NCBI GenBank assembly: GCA_017549025.1
Contig: JAFYWB010000002.1
Span: 54,056 to 118,055 of the forward strand
Source: Treponema sp.
Lineage (GTDB): Bacteria > Spirochaetota > Spirochaetia > Treponematales > Treponemataceae
DNA: 64,000 bases
Reading direction: 5' to 3'
Below, in pieces: positions 17,652 through 25,978 of this stretch; positions within the stretch are counted from its first letter, which is position 1; each line of letters starts with the position of its first letter. The notes below the pieces were generated by a model, which was not told the origin of the DNA, did not search any database, and saw nothing but the letters and a program-made list of their open reading frames with translations. Made by a program: the position numbers and the translations under genes.

Positions 17652-19469
17652 ATGGCGAATGAGGATTATCGTATTCAAGCATATAAAAGAGTAGCAACCA
17701 TGACTCCCTCCGATGTTCCTGTGGAAGGGCAGGAGGGCTTTACTCCCAATGTGGCAGCTGATTTGGTGAGAGCTTCCCTTGCCAACGGTGGTGGCATCCA
17801 TGGAGTGGTAAACGGCCAAGTGATTGGCGGTGGCAATCCACCCAGAGAAAGGAGCCAGGCTGTAGCCATGGGAACTGAAACAGGAGCTTCCCCTGACGGC
17901 AAGAAAAAATCCACGGTAGCTGGAAAGTGGAGTCTGCAGGATTTATTGTCCACTGCCCTGCAAAAGACTGATCCTGCTAACTGGAAGAACTCCTTTCAGC
18001 AGCCTGATTCACGGCCAACTGCTTCTACCATGGAATCCTCAAAAAACCAAAAGACTACAGACTCCTTTCGTCCTCAGCAGCTGGGAACAGGCTCCTTTGT
18101 TGCAGGCTTTCCTGCTGGAAAACAAATTTATCATCAGGCTGGAAATCAAGCTCCAGTCCAGGGTCGTCAATTTACCGGAAATCAAGTTCCCTCTGCTACG
18201 GGAAATCAGATGCGGCAAGGTGCTGGGAACCAAGCCATACATGCGGCCGTGGCAAGAAACCAAATGGCCCAAGCTGCCGGTAAAATGCCATTACAATCCG
18301 CCGGAAGAACAGTACCACAATCCGCCGGAAAAGCAGCATCACAATCCGCCGGAAGAACAGCATCTCAATCCGCCGGAAAAGTAGCATCACAATCCGCCGG
18401 AAACAATCAAAGCTTTGGGAATCAGGATGTAATGCGCCACGGCTTGATAAAGGTGCCTGTTGCTCCCCGTGACTCTGATGGCAAAGAGAGCATTTACCGT
18501 CGTGTGGCAAAATTCCTTCTTTTGATTGGTACCGATGAAGCTGCTAAGGTGATTTCCCACCTTTCTCCTGAGCAAACAGAGCGGATTATTCCTGAAATCG
18601 TTTCTATTCGTCGAATTGACCCTGATGAGGCGGCTATTATTCTGGAGGAATTTAAGGCTCTGCTGGATAATGCTCGTCAGCAGGGTGGAGTAGCCACTGC
18701 CAGAAACATTTTGGAAAAGGCCTTTGGTAGTGACCGTGCCGATGAGTTGATTTCTAAGGCTGTTCCCTTTCCCGAAGGGGTACCCTTTGACTATTTGCAG
18801 GAAATGGACGGAGAGCGAGTATTTTTCCTGCTGAAGGATGAGCCACCTCCCGTGCAGACCCTGGTGCTTTCTCGCCTTAAGCCAGCGGTGGCGGCAGAGG
18901 TTATCAATCAGCTGGATAGCGACCAGAAAAAAGAGATTATTCGCAGGTTAGCAAAGCTTGCTCCCATGGACCCAGAGATTTTGCGGCGGGTTGATAGAGC
19001 CATGCACGACAAGGTGCTTGCCATGAATACCCACGCTGCGGACTCCATGGACGGTCGTGGAGCTTTAACGGAAATCTTAAAGCGAATGAGTCCCAATGCG
19101 GAAAAGGATATTTTGACGGCTTTGGCAGACTTGGATCCCGATTTGAGTAACGATATTCGAGATCGACTGTTTACCATGGACGACATCCTTATGGCAGACG
19201 ACCGCTTTATTCAGAAAAAGCTTCATACCATGGGAGAGGGAGAAATTGCCCTGTTGATTGCAGGGAAGCCAGAATCCTTCCGACAAAAGATTCTTACCAA
19301 TGTGTCCAAGAACCGTGGCGACGTTATTTTGGAAGAAGAGGTTTTGCGTCGGCCTATGCGTCGCCGTGATTGCGATGAGGTTACTGCTCGCTTCTTTAGT
19401 GTGTTACGACGAGCCTGGGAGGAAGGCACCCTCATTATCCACGGCCGAAGCGACGACATCTACGTGTAG
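17652..19469 (+). CDS. fliG1: Flagellar motor switch-like protein FliG1 with long N-terminal extension
   Basis: A 605-aa protein whose last 325 residues are FliG-like: FliG N/M/C domains from about residue 280 (SIYRRVAKFLLLIGTDEAAKVISHLSPE onward, ARNILEKAFG). The usual middle-domain EHPQ motif is DEPPPVQ here, and the C-terminal torque-helix residues diverge. Spirochaetes carry two FliG paralogues, and the divergent FliG1 type best fits this monocistronic gene. The first 280 residues are Gly/Gln/Ser-rich and contain five to six 8-residue repeats (QSAG[KR]xxS) at about 18282-18405. No clear Shine-Dalgarno lies near the ATG; AAGGAG is 63 nt upstream and a hairpin (CACTGT/ACAGTG) lies between. 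Confidence 0.8.
   Translation: MANEDYRIQAYKRVATMTPSDVPVEGQEGFTPNVAADLVRASLANGGGIHGVVNGQVIGGGNPPRERSQAVAMGTETGASPDGKKKSTVAGKWSLQDLLSTALQKTDPANWKNSFQQPDSRPTASTMESSKNQKTTDSFRPQQLGTGSFVAGFPAGKQIYHQAGNQAPVQGRQFTGNQVPSATGNQMRQGAGNQAIHAAVARNQMAQAAGKMPLQSAGRTVPQSAGKAASQSAGRTASQSAGKVASQSAGNNQSFGNQDVMRHGLIKVPVAPRDSDGKESIYRRVAKFLLLIGTDEAAKVISHLSPEQTERIIPEIVSIRRIDPDEAAIILEEFKALLDNARQQGGVATARNILEKAFGSDRADELISKAVPFPEGVPFDYLQEMDGERVFFLLKDEPPPVQTLVLSRLKPAVAAEVINQLDSDQKKEIIRRLAKLAPMDPEILRRVDRAMHDKVLAMNTHAADSMDGRGALTEILKRMSPNAEKDILTALADLDPDLSNDIRDRLFTMDDILMADDRFIQKKLHTMGEGEIALLIAGKPESFRQKILTNVSKNRGDVILEEEVLRRPMRRRDCDEVTARFFSVLRRAWEEGTLIIHGRSDDIYV
18282..18405 (+). repeat. 24-bp tandem repeat in fliG1-like gene
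   Basis: About five copies of a 24-bp unit with the core CAATCCGCCGGAA, in frame with the gene and coding for QSAG-containing octapeptides. The units alternate between GGAAGAACAG and GGAAAAGC/AG versions. The upstream stretch (18120-18240) has looser GNQxxxxxGNQ units. Confidence 0.85.
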
Positions 19470-19470
19470 C

Positions 19471-21537
19471 TTAGGTACGTTTAACTCCCGCATCCATGTC
19501 CTGACGACTGATTTTAATCCACAAGGGACGGCCGTGGGGGCAGTGGGGATCCTCCAGTGCCAGGGTGTCCAAGGCCAGCTGACAGGCGGTGTCATCATCT
19601 AAAATGGTGCCGTCCATAACAGCCTGACGACAGGCGTTGGTGGAAGCAAGACTTGCCACCAGTTCTTCTGGGGCAATGCGTTTGTTCAGCAAATCCCGCT
19701 CCAAGTCCGCCTCTGTTCCCTTCCACTGAATAGGAACTGAATAAAACTCCCAGCGAATCACTCCCTGTCCATCATCACATTTTTTCATATCAAAGCCCGC
19801 TTGTTCCAGCCGTTTGTGCAAGGAGCGAAGGTAGTCATCCTCAGCGGTGCTTGCTGTTTCTATGACATAGGGAATCAGCAGGTTTTGCCTTTGACCAGCT
19901 TGAGCAATAAACTGGTTGTACAAAAGCCGCTCGTGGGCTGCATGTTGGTCAATGAGATACAGGTTTTCCCCCAGCTCCACCACCAAATACACCCCCTGGG
20001 TTGTTCCCAGATAGCGAAAGCCCTTGGGCTGTGGTGCTGGAGAGCTGATTCTTGTGGACTCATCTTCTAAGAAAACTGTTTCTGAGAAACTTTTTCTTGG
20101 AGCTTCATAGTTTGGCGAGGGAGTGGCAGCAAGAGTTTCTCCTGTGGGAAAATCTCGAGTATAGCAGTCGTTGAAAAATACCGTGCGTACATCAGAACTT
20201 GACTTCTTGCTGAAATCCCCTGTGGAGCTGGAACTTCTTTTATGGGCTTCTCGTGATTGCTGCCACCATTTGGTGCTGGAAACGGGCAGTGAATCTTGGT
20301 CATAAATATTTTCTGTGGTGTGGACGTGTTCTTCAGTATGCACCTGTTCCTCTGGCCACAAAGTTTGAGCCACCAGAGAAGAAGTCTTTTGTGGCTCATT
20401 CTGGTAAGTATCATCTGAGGGAAAAAATGCATCCACGGCCTGGGCTGAAATCTTTGACACCGAATAATTTCTGAAAAATTGTCGTACTGCTTGGCTTACG
20501 CTACGATGGATGGGAGCAATGTCCTTGAATCGGGCCTCTCGCTTGGCTGGATGAATGTTAAAATCCACCAAGGCGGGATTCACCTCCAAAAAGAGGGCTG
20601 CCACAGGGTGAGTTCCGTTGGGAAAATAGCCAGTTGCCCCGTAATCAATGGCTTGCATGAGGCTGTATTCAATGATTTTCCGTCCGTTTACGTAGATGTA
20701 AATCAATTTTTTGTCGTTTCGGGCAACGGAAGGCTCCCCGATGATGATGGTAAACTTCCAATCCTGCTGGGAAAGGCCCTGGGATTCTGGGGAACTGTGG
20801 ATTTCGTAGAATAGCTCCGATGATTCCTTGAGGCCCAGAGCTTCGGTAAACCGCTGGGCCAGGCTTTGTCCCTTGGGTAGATCCAGCCGCTGCTTGCCGT
20901 CCACCACAAGGCGGAAGGAAATGTCGGTGCGGGGCAGGGTTTTTTCCACAAAGGTTTGGCGGCACATGGTGGTTTCTGCGGCAGGTCGCTTGAGAAAGGT
21001 TCGTCGGGCAGGAAAGTTTTCAAAGAGGGCTTCTGACTGAACGATGGTGCCTTGGTTCAAATTGGCAGGAACAATGTGATGCTCCTGGGTTACCGAGGCA
21101 GTGAGTCGCCAGGAGCTGGAATTTCCCGCTTCATCTTGGGTGGCGGTGGTGATTTGCAATCTGCTGACGGCGGCAATGGATGAAAGGGCCTCACCTCGGA
21201 AGCCCAAGGTGGAAAGGTTCATTAAGTCCGTTTCCGCCGTGATTTTGCTGGTGGCGTGGGGGCGGGCACAATTTTCCAAATCCTGCCGTGTCATGCCCAT
21301 GCCGTTGTCCACTACACGAATGCGCTCAATGCCTCCGCCTTCAATTTCCACTTGAATCCAGTCTGCTCCTGAGTCCACCGCATTGTCTAGTAGCTCCCGC
21401 ACAATGGCGTTGGGCCTGTCAATAACCTCTCCTGCAGCAATCTTTCTGGCAACTTCTGCGGGCAAACTGCGGACAGGACGACGAGGAGGCTTTGGGTGCT
21501 GGGCTGGGGCTTCAGGAAAGGACTGGCGTTCTTCCAT
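19471..21537 (-). CDS. mutL: DNA mismatch repair protein MutL
   Basis: A 688-aa MutL from the ATG at 21537, which follows the xseB stop by 1 nt with GGAGAGG upstream; the longer frame from 21573 would overlap xseB. The N-terminal GHKL ATPase is intact (AREL/LDNAVDSGADWIQ, VVDNGMGM, STLGFRGEALSSI). The C-terminal domain has the endonuclease-type motifs DQHAAHE, ACRQAV and CPHGRP, so this is the nicking class of MutL. The last Glu of the DQHAxxExxxxE motif appears to be Asn. The linker (about 360-480) is low in complexity. mutS is not in the window. Confidence 0.95.
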   Translation of the reverse strand: MEERQSFPEAPAQHPKPPRRPVRSLPAEVARKIAAGEVIDRPNAIVRELLDNAVDSGADWIQVEIEGGGIERIRVVDNGMGMTRQDLENCARPHATSKITAETDLMNLSTLGFRGEALSSIAAVSRLQITTATQDEAGNSSSWRLTASVTQEHHIVPANLNQGTIVQSEALFENFPARRTFLKRPAAETTMCRQTFVEKTLPRTDISFRLVVDGKQRLDLPKGQSLAQRFTEALGLKESSELFYEIHSSPESQGLSQQDWKFTIIIGEPSVARNDKKLIYIYVNGRKIIEYSLMQAIDYGATGYFPNGTHPVAALFLEVNPALVDFNIHPAKREARFKDIAPIHRSVSQAVRQFFRNYSVSKISAQAVDAFFPSDDTYQNEPQKTSSLVAQTLWPEEQVHTEEHVHTTENIYDQDSLPVSSTKWWQQSREAHKRSSSSTGDFSKKSSSDVRTVFFNDCYTRDFPTGETLAATPSPNYEAPRKSFSETVFLEDESTRISSPAPQPKGFRYLGTTQGVYLVVELGENLYLIDQHAAHERLLYNQFIAQAGQRQNLLIPYVIETASTAEDDYLRSLHKRLEQAGFDMKKCDDGQGVIRWEFYSVPIQWKGTEADLERDLLNKRIAPEELVASLASTNACRQAVMDGTILDDDTACQLALDTLALEDPHCPHGRPLWIKISRQDMDAGVKRT

Positions 21538-21538
21538 G

Positions 21539-21787
21539 CTAGAAATCCTCTCCACTGGAGGCAAATAAATCAAGCTGGGGCTCTGGGCCAGCTTTTGCTA
21601 CTGGGTCGGGCTGATTCATGAGGATTTGAATCTTTCCTTCGATTTTATCCAATTCCTTTTCCATGCCACGAGCCAGGGTAATGCCTTCCTCAAAGTATTT
21701 CAATGCTTCTTCGAGAGTTACGTCACTTCGCTTTATGTCGCTTCCAATTTGCTCCAAACGCTGGAGCCGCTGCTCAAAATTTTTCAT
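21539..21787 (-). CDS. xseB: Exodeoxyribonuclease VII small subunit XseB
   Basis: An 82-aa XseB with the family pattern FEQRLQRLEQIGSDIKRSD, then LEEALKYFEEGITLAR. It binds XseA to form exonuclease VII. The start overlaps the xseA stop by 4 nt and mutL begins 1 nt after its own stop, so xseA-xseB-mutL form one operon. Confidence 0.95.
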   Translation of the reverse strand: MKNFEQRLQRLEQIGSDIKRSDVTLEEALKYFEEGITLARGMEKELDKIEGKIQILMNQPDPVAKAGPEPQLDLFASSGEDF

Positions 21788-22998
21788 CTATCTTCCTCCG
21801 TTGTGAGTACCTGGGTTTGAATGATGCCTGTTGCAGGGCGAATCTCAAGAATTTGTCCTGGCTTTGTGTCTGCAGGACTGCGGATAACCTTGCCAGTGGC
21901 CTTATCTTGTACCATGGAATAGCCTCTAGCCAAAATTGCCGAAGGGTTTGCTCCCTCCAAGTCCCGAAGACTGTTTTCTATGCGATGGCGGGCGTTCTTG
22001 CACTTGTCTTCCATGGCAGAAAGAATAAGCTCCTTGGCGGTGTCGAATCGAGCCAGAAGTGGCTGCTGGATGGTGCGGAACCGCAATTCCAAGGAATCGG
22101 GAGTGAAGGACTTGACCAAAAGCCGCATTCGATCTAGCCGACTGGAAATGCTTTCGTAAAAATCTCGTCTCCAATATTCCATCTGCTGAGTTACCTCTGT
22201 AAGCAGGGGAGTTACCAGTTCAGCTGCGGCAGAGGGCGTGGGGGCTCTCATGTCGGCGGCAAAGTCTGACAGAGCCCAGTCAATTTCATGGCCCACCGCA
22301 GACACCACGGGAATCTGGGATTCTGCTACAGCTCGAACCACAATCTCCTCGCTGAAGGGCAATAGATCTTCCAGTGAGCCTCCACCACGACCTACAATCA
22401 GCACGTCGGCCATGTTGTAGGCGTTTGCCACTGCAATCATGCGGGCAATGGCAGGTGCTGCGTCGGCTCCCTGTACCTGGCAGGGCAGCACGGTAACAGA
22501 AACCTTGGGATTACGTCGTCCCATAATCTGGAGAATGTCTCGTAAGGCTGCTCCCGTGGGACTGGTAACCACGGCCACCCGCTGGGGAAAGTAGGGGAGG
22601 GCACGCTTTCTGTCCTGGTCAAAAAGTCCATCCTCTGCCAAACGCCGCTTCCGTTCCTCCAGCATCAGCAAAATGTTGCCAGTTCCTGCCAGCTCCATGG
22701 ATTCTACTATAATCTGATAGCTTCCCCGTGGTGCATAGACGGAAATGGAGCCCTTGGCTCGCACTAGGGTTCCATCTGCTGGGGTAAAGCTCAAGCCTCG
22801 CATCCTGCCCTTAAACATAACGGCAGAAATGGTGGCATCCTTGTCCTTTAGCACAAAATACAGATGGCCAGTGCTGGCTGGCTTGCAGTTAGAAATCTCA
22901 CCTTCCAGGGTAATGCTTGAAAATCGAATTTCCAGCAAGTCCTTTATGCGGGAAGTGAGCTCTGACACTGTGAGTACAGGGGAAGTGGTCGTATCCAT
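21784..22998 (-). CDS. xseA: Exodeoxyribonuclease VII large subunit XseA
   Basis: A 404-aa large subunit that degrades single-stranded DNA. The N-terminal OB fold (ITLEGEISNCKPASTGHLYF, then FVLKDKDATISAVMFKG), the catalytic core (VAVVTSPTGAALRDIL, then GRGGGSLEDLLPF and VSAVGHEIDWALSDFAAD) and a helical C-terminus are present. The frame extends to 23070, but the ATG at 22998 (MDTTTSPVLTVSELT) is preferred. TATACT lies 5 nt upstream of this ATG, so the transcript may be leaderless or start inside the frame. A GC-rich repeat block lies just upstream. Confidence 0.92.
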   Translation of the reverse strand: MDTTTSPVLTVSELTSRIKDLLEIRFSSITLEGEISNCKPASTGHLYFVLKDKDATISAVMFKGRMRGLSFTPADGTLVRAKGSISVYAPRGSYQIIVESMELAGTGNILLMLEERKRRLAEDGLFDQDRKRALPYFPQRVAVVTSPTGAALRDILQIMGRRNPKVSVTVLPCQVQGADAAPAIARMIAVANAYNMADVLIVGRGGGSLEDLLPFSEEIVVRAVAESQIPVVSAVGHEIDWALSDFAADMRAPTPSAAAELVTPLLTEVTQQMEYWRRDFYESISSRLDRMRLLVKSFTPDSLELRFRTIQQPLLARFDTAKELILSAMEDKCKNARHRIENSLRDLEGANPSAILARGYSMVQDKATGKVIRSPADTKPGQILEIRPATGIIQTQVLTTEEDR

Positions 22999-23002
22999 GG
23001 GG

Positions 23003-23330
23003 GCAGTATAGCATAGGTTCAATGAATTGTAAAAGCGGTGGAGGATGTCAGCAGCCCACCGCTGCCTCACGCTTCACTGGCGTTCAGAGGTCGGCATCGG
23101 TAGGCGCCCGCTGGCATCCTCCACCAACTCTTTCGTTCATCGGGCTATACTGCTGGGTCGATGGGGCTGGTGCTAGGGAGGTGTCGGTAGGTGCCCCTCC
23201 CGCCATTCCTGCCCTAACGCTTTCGTTCATCGGGCTATACTGCAGGTAGATGGGCTGGTTCTAGGGCGGCGTCGGTAGGTGCCCCTCCCGCCATTCCTGC
23301 CCTAACACTTTCGTTCATCGGGCTATACTG
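23003..23330. repeat. GC-rich tandem hairpin repeats (REP-like)
   Basis: Three copies of a 22-23-bp core beginning CTTTCGTTCATCGGGCTATA (23130, 23220 and 23308) close units of about 90 bp. Each unit has a TCGGTAGG[CT]GCCC centre flanked by imperfect inverted arms. The first, diverged unit (23035-23125) has 16-bp arms, 23037-23052 and 23110-23125, with one G-T mismatch. The 10-mer GCTATACTGC at unit ends recurs inverted at 23003-23012, at the xseA start. The block is clearly richer in GC than its neighbours. No gene is supported in 23000-23364. Confidence 0.85.
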
Positions 23331-23364
23331 ATTGGTAGATTCGCATTATATTTTCTTGCCCGTA

Positions 23365-23763
23365 TTATGAGTTCCTTGATTTGAACATGGTTCCGTCTGT
23401 ATCAAATTTTCTTGACAACAAAACAATAGTTATGATAAATGATATGTTAAAAAATACACAACTTGGATCAAATCCATCTACGAATAAAAATAAAAAAAGA
23501 GTAAAATGCAAAAAAATGAGATTTATTTCAATTCTTGAATTTGTTATTCTTTTCTCAGTCAAAAATTTATTTTTAGGTTCTTCAATTACTTTATGTAAGA
23601 GGTATTCAAGTAATGTCATTACAAGTGAAGCGATAATTGGAATACCCAAATAAATTACTGTATCATAAAATGTAGGTTTTAATGTTATCAGAACATAAAG
23701 ACAGATTGCAAAATATATAAACGATAACTTAAAAATATGTTCTTTGAACCAATCTAATATCAT
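23365..23763 (-). CDS. Small membrane protein of unknown function
   Basis: A 132-aa protein with three to four predicted membrane segments (about 13-28, 36-57, 82-96 and 103-118). GAGGGG sits 7 nt before the ATG, which supports a real gene. I recognise no family. It is strikingly AT-rich in codon use (many Ile, Phe and Asn) compared with the neighbouring core genes, as expected for acquired DNA, and it lies between the GC-rich repeats and the Rpn-type nuclease gene. Confidence 0.6.
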   Translation of the reverse strand: MILDWFKEHIFKLSFIYFAICLYVLITLKPTFYDTVIYLGIPIIASLVMTLLEYLLHKVIEEPKNKFLTEKRITNSRIEINLIFLHFTLFLFLFVDGFDPSCVFFNISFIITIVLLSRKFDTDGTMFKSRNS

Positions 23764-23973
23764 TCATTGCCCCTCATTACAACAATGTCATCAAGCTTTT
23801 GTTCTGCAAGCTTGCTTTCTAATCAACTATCATTTTACAACATAAACCATTAGGAAACCATAGTGTTATCTTCTAATGTTTAAAAAAAATCCTGTTTTTT
23901 CTGGAAAAACGCATTTTTTTGCACGTTCAAACCTATAATCTATATGTAAAGAAAAAAATCTTGGAGGTGGAAA

Positions 23974-24819
23974 TTGCTAACAGAAGCAGAATTACAGAAA
24001 AAGTGGGAAAGCTTAACCTTTACCGATGACTTTATATTTTCTCGTGTGATGCACGATGAACATATTTGTCGTCAGGTGGTAGAACTGATTCTTGGAGTAC
24101 GGATTGGAGAAATTAAATATCTTTCCGCTCAAGACGAACACAAAACTGACCCAGATTCCATGCGAATTATTATGGATGTTTTCTTGCGGGATGAAAATCG
24201 CATTATCAATGTGGAAGTTCAAACTGGTCACAAAAAGGAGTTGCCCAAACGAAGTCGTTATTATCAAAGTGTTGCAGATGTAAGCACAACCTCAACAGGA
24301 ACCAAGTATCGGGATCTACCAGAAAACATCCTTATCTTTATCTGTACTTTTGACCCTTTTGACAGGGGTTTCCCCCGCTACACCTTCCAGTACATCTGTA
24401 ACGAGGATAAACGGCTTAAACTAAAGGACGGATCCATTCGCATCTTTTTGAACACAAAAGCTACCGAGCTCTCAGCCCTTGACCAGAAACTTCAAGCATT
24501 TTATCATTATTTACAGGAAGGAGAGGTTTGCTCAACCTTGACACAAGAGATTTCCAACAAAATTACCACTTTGAAAAATAATTCCCTTGAAAGGAGGTCA
24601 TTCATGACGCTGGCACTAAAAATGGCTGATGCACGATATGATGGTTACGAGGAAGGTTTCGATAGAGGCCATGAAGTTGGACTCCAACAAGGGTTAGAAC
24701 GTGGAGCCCACCAAAAAGCTATGGAAACAGCAAAAACTTTCCTTTCCATGGGATTTTCCCCAGAGCAAGTAGCTCAAGGCACAAATCTTCCGCTGGATAT
24801 AGTACAAGGTTTACTGTAA
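23974..24819 (+). CDS. Rpn-family PD-(D/E)XK nuclease (putative transposase-like)
   Basis: A 281-aa protein of the Rpn/PDDEXK_2 group, widespread in Treponema and proposed to promote recombination. It shows LTFTDDFIFSRVMHDE at the N-terminus, the catalytic Asp in IIMDVFLRDEN and the ExQ in INVEVQTGHKK, followed by RSRYYQSVAD and LIFICTFDPFD. The C-terminus carries the typical GYEEGFDRGHEVGLQQG helical repeat region. The start is TTG at 23974, 6 nt after GGAGG; no ATG fits. The length is normal, so the gene appears intact. Confidence 0.88.
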   Translation: MLTEAELQKKWESLTFTDDFIFSRVMHDEHICRQVVELILGVRIGEIKYLSAQDEHKTDPDSMRIIMDVFLRDENRIINVEVQTGHKKELPKRSRYYQSVADVSTTSTGTKYRDLPENILIFICTFDPFDRGFPRYTFQYICNEDKRLKLKDGSIRIFLNTKATELSALDQKLQAFYHYLQEGEVCSTLTQEISNKITTLKNNSLERRSFMTLALKMADARYDGYEEGFDRGHEVGLQQGLERGAHQKAMETAKTFLSMGFSPEQVAQGTNLPLDIVQGLL

Positions 24820-24830
24820 GGATGGAGGTT

Positions 24831-24971
24831 TAGGTAGGGAGCGACGGCTGTAAGCCGGAAAATCGCGATATATTGGGGGATTTTAGCGAGTCTCAGTGCG
24901 TGCTTGCACGCCAAGCCCCTGCAAAAGTGTGGAAACCCACCGCTTCTGAGTAGAGGGGGTGTTCCCTCCTA
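24831..24971 (+). ncRNA. Structured intergenic RNA element, candidate cis-regulator
   Basis: The 171-nt gap between the Rpn-type gene and the YhcC-like gene is full of complementary segments. An outer stem joins TAGGTAGGGA (24831-24840) with TCCCTCCTA (24963-24971), with one bulge. Inside are GCGA-CGGCT/AGCCG-TCGC (24841-24866), CTCAG/CTGAG (24892-24896 with 24946-24950), GCGTGC/GCACGC (24898-24911) and GTGG/CCAC (24929-24940). CTCCT (24966-24970) can alternatively pair with the AGGAG ribosome site (24979-24983). It matches no riboswitch class I know. It could also be a dispersed repeat accompanying the nuclease gene. Confidence 0.5.
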
Positions 24972-24990
24972 ACGAAACAGGAGTCCCATC

Positions 24991-25944
24991 ATGAAAATTC
25001 CATATGTATCAGCTTCTGAATATTATAAAAGCATCTTCGATCAAAAAATATACAAAATCAGCTTAGATGCTGGGTGCACCTGTCCTACAAGAGATGGTAC
25101 TAAGGGAACAAGAGGCTGTATCTTTTGCAGTGTAGCTGGATCTGGAGATTTTGCTTCTTCTCGGCGGCTTTCTATAAGGGAGCAAGTGGAACAGGCTAAG
25201 TCCTTGGTAATCAATAAAATACCAAAAAATCAACGAGAGCAGGCAAAGTTCATTGCCTATTTTCAAAGCTTTACTAATACCTACGGCAATCAAGAAGCAT
25301 TGCTTGCAACCTTCAATCAGGCCATTGCAGAACCAGACATTGTGGGCATCTCCATTGCCACCCGTCCCGATTGTCTGAACGCCAGTTTTATCAAAGAAAT
25401 TGCCCAGCTACGGCCTCCGCAGTATCCAGAACATCAAGCCTTTCATATTTCAATTGAATTAGGTTTTCAAACCAGCAAGGAACAATCGGTAGAGTTTATT
25501 CGACGAGGCTATGAAAACCAGTGCTATGTTCAGGCTGTGGAAGCTATCCACACTCTTGCCCCGCAGATTCACGTGGTAACCCATGTTATTTTTGGCCTGC
25601 CAGAAGAAACAACAGAAGATATGCTCAATACTGTACAATATGTGCTCGCCGCCCAAACTGATGGTATAAAATTTACGGTGCTACATATTTTGGAGCATAC
25701 CGATTTAGCTCCACTGTGGAAGGCAGGACAGATTCAAACCTTGAGCCAAGAAGAGTATTTTTCCCTTTTACAACAAGCTTTAGCCCTGGTACAGGAGTAC
25801 ACAGAGGAGACTAAAAGGCCAATTGTCATCCACCGACTCACTGGCGACGGCCCAAAGAAAATCCTCCTAGCTCCACTGTGGACCGCCAACAAAAAGAAGG
25901 TGCTAAATGATTTAAAAAGTTTTTTAAGGCCAGCCCTTCTTTAA
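24991..25944 (+). CDS. Radical SAM protein, TIGR01212/YhcC family
   Basis: A 317-aa radical SAM enzyme of the YhcC/TIGR01212 family; the reaction is not established. The cluster-binding region is SLDAGCTCPTRDGTKG followed by RGCIFC (about residues 28-48). The family-typical GISIATRPDCL, ISIELGFQTS and VTHVIFGLPEET segments follow. Length is normal. AGGAG (24979-24983) gives 7-nt spacing to the ATG and is the site that the upstream element can occlude. A sigma-28-like promoter begins about at its stop codon, so the next genes are probably a separate unit. Confidence 0.9.
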   Translation: MKIPYVSASEYYKSIFDQKIYKISLDAGCTCPTRDGTKGTRGCIFCSVAGSGDFASSRRLSIREQVEQAKSLVINKIPKNQREQAKFIAYFQSFTNTYGNQEALLATFNQAIAEPDIVGISIATRPDCLNASFIKEIAQLRPPQYPEHQAFHISIELGFQTSKEQSVEFIRRGYENQCYVQAVEAIHTLAPQIHVVTHVIFGLPEETTEDMLNTVQYVLAAQTDGIKFTVLHILEHTDLAPLWKAGQIQTLSQEEYFSLLQQALALVQEYTEETKRPIVIHRLTGDGPKKILLAPLWTANKKKVLNDLKSFLRPALL

Positions 25945-25969
25945 AACTTTCTTGTTTATCTGCCGATAT
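25942..25969 (+). promoter_or_regulatory. Sigma-28-like promoter of the spiro-SPASM cassette
   Basis: TAAA (25942-25945) and GCCGATAT (25962-25969) with a 16-nt spacer are close to TAAA-N15-GCCGATAA. This is the best of the three such sites in the window. Predicted transcription starts at about 25976, 3 nt from the ATG at 25979, giving a near-leaderless message. Confidence 0.65.
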
Positions 25970-25978
25970 ACAAAAAGT

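Noticed and set aside
17593..17691. Short upstream frame (TTG start after AAGGAG) overlapping the fliG1-like start
   Set aside because: Spacing to AAGGAG is only 3 nt and the peptide has no features; a 3-codon GTG frame at 17595 is equally possible. Too weak to call.
23022..23249. 75-codon plus-strand frame in the GC-rich repeats
   Set aside because: It arises from the repeated units (the same LSFIGLYC stretch recurs), has no ribosome site and no conserved part.
23035..23330. Tandem attC sites of an integron
   Set aside because: Unit size and folded arms are suggestive, and integrons are known in T. denticola, but paired RYYYAAC/GTTRRRY boxes are not found, no cassettes lie between units and no integrase is present.
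23130..23330. CRISPR array
   Set aside because: Only three repeats, spacers of about 66 bp that are themselves similar to each other, and no cas genes.
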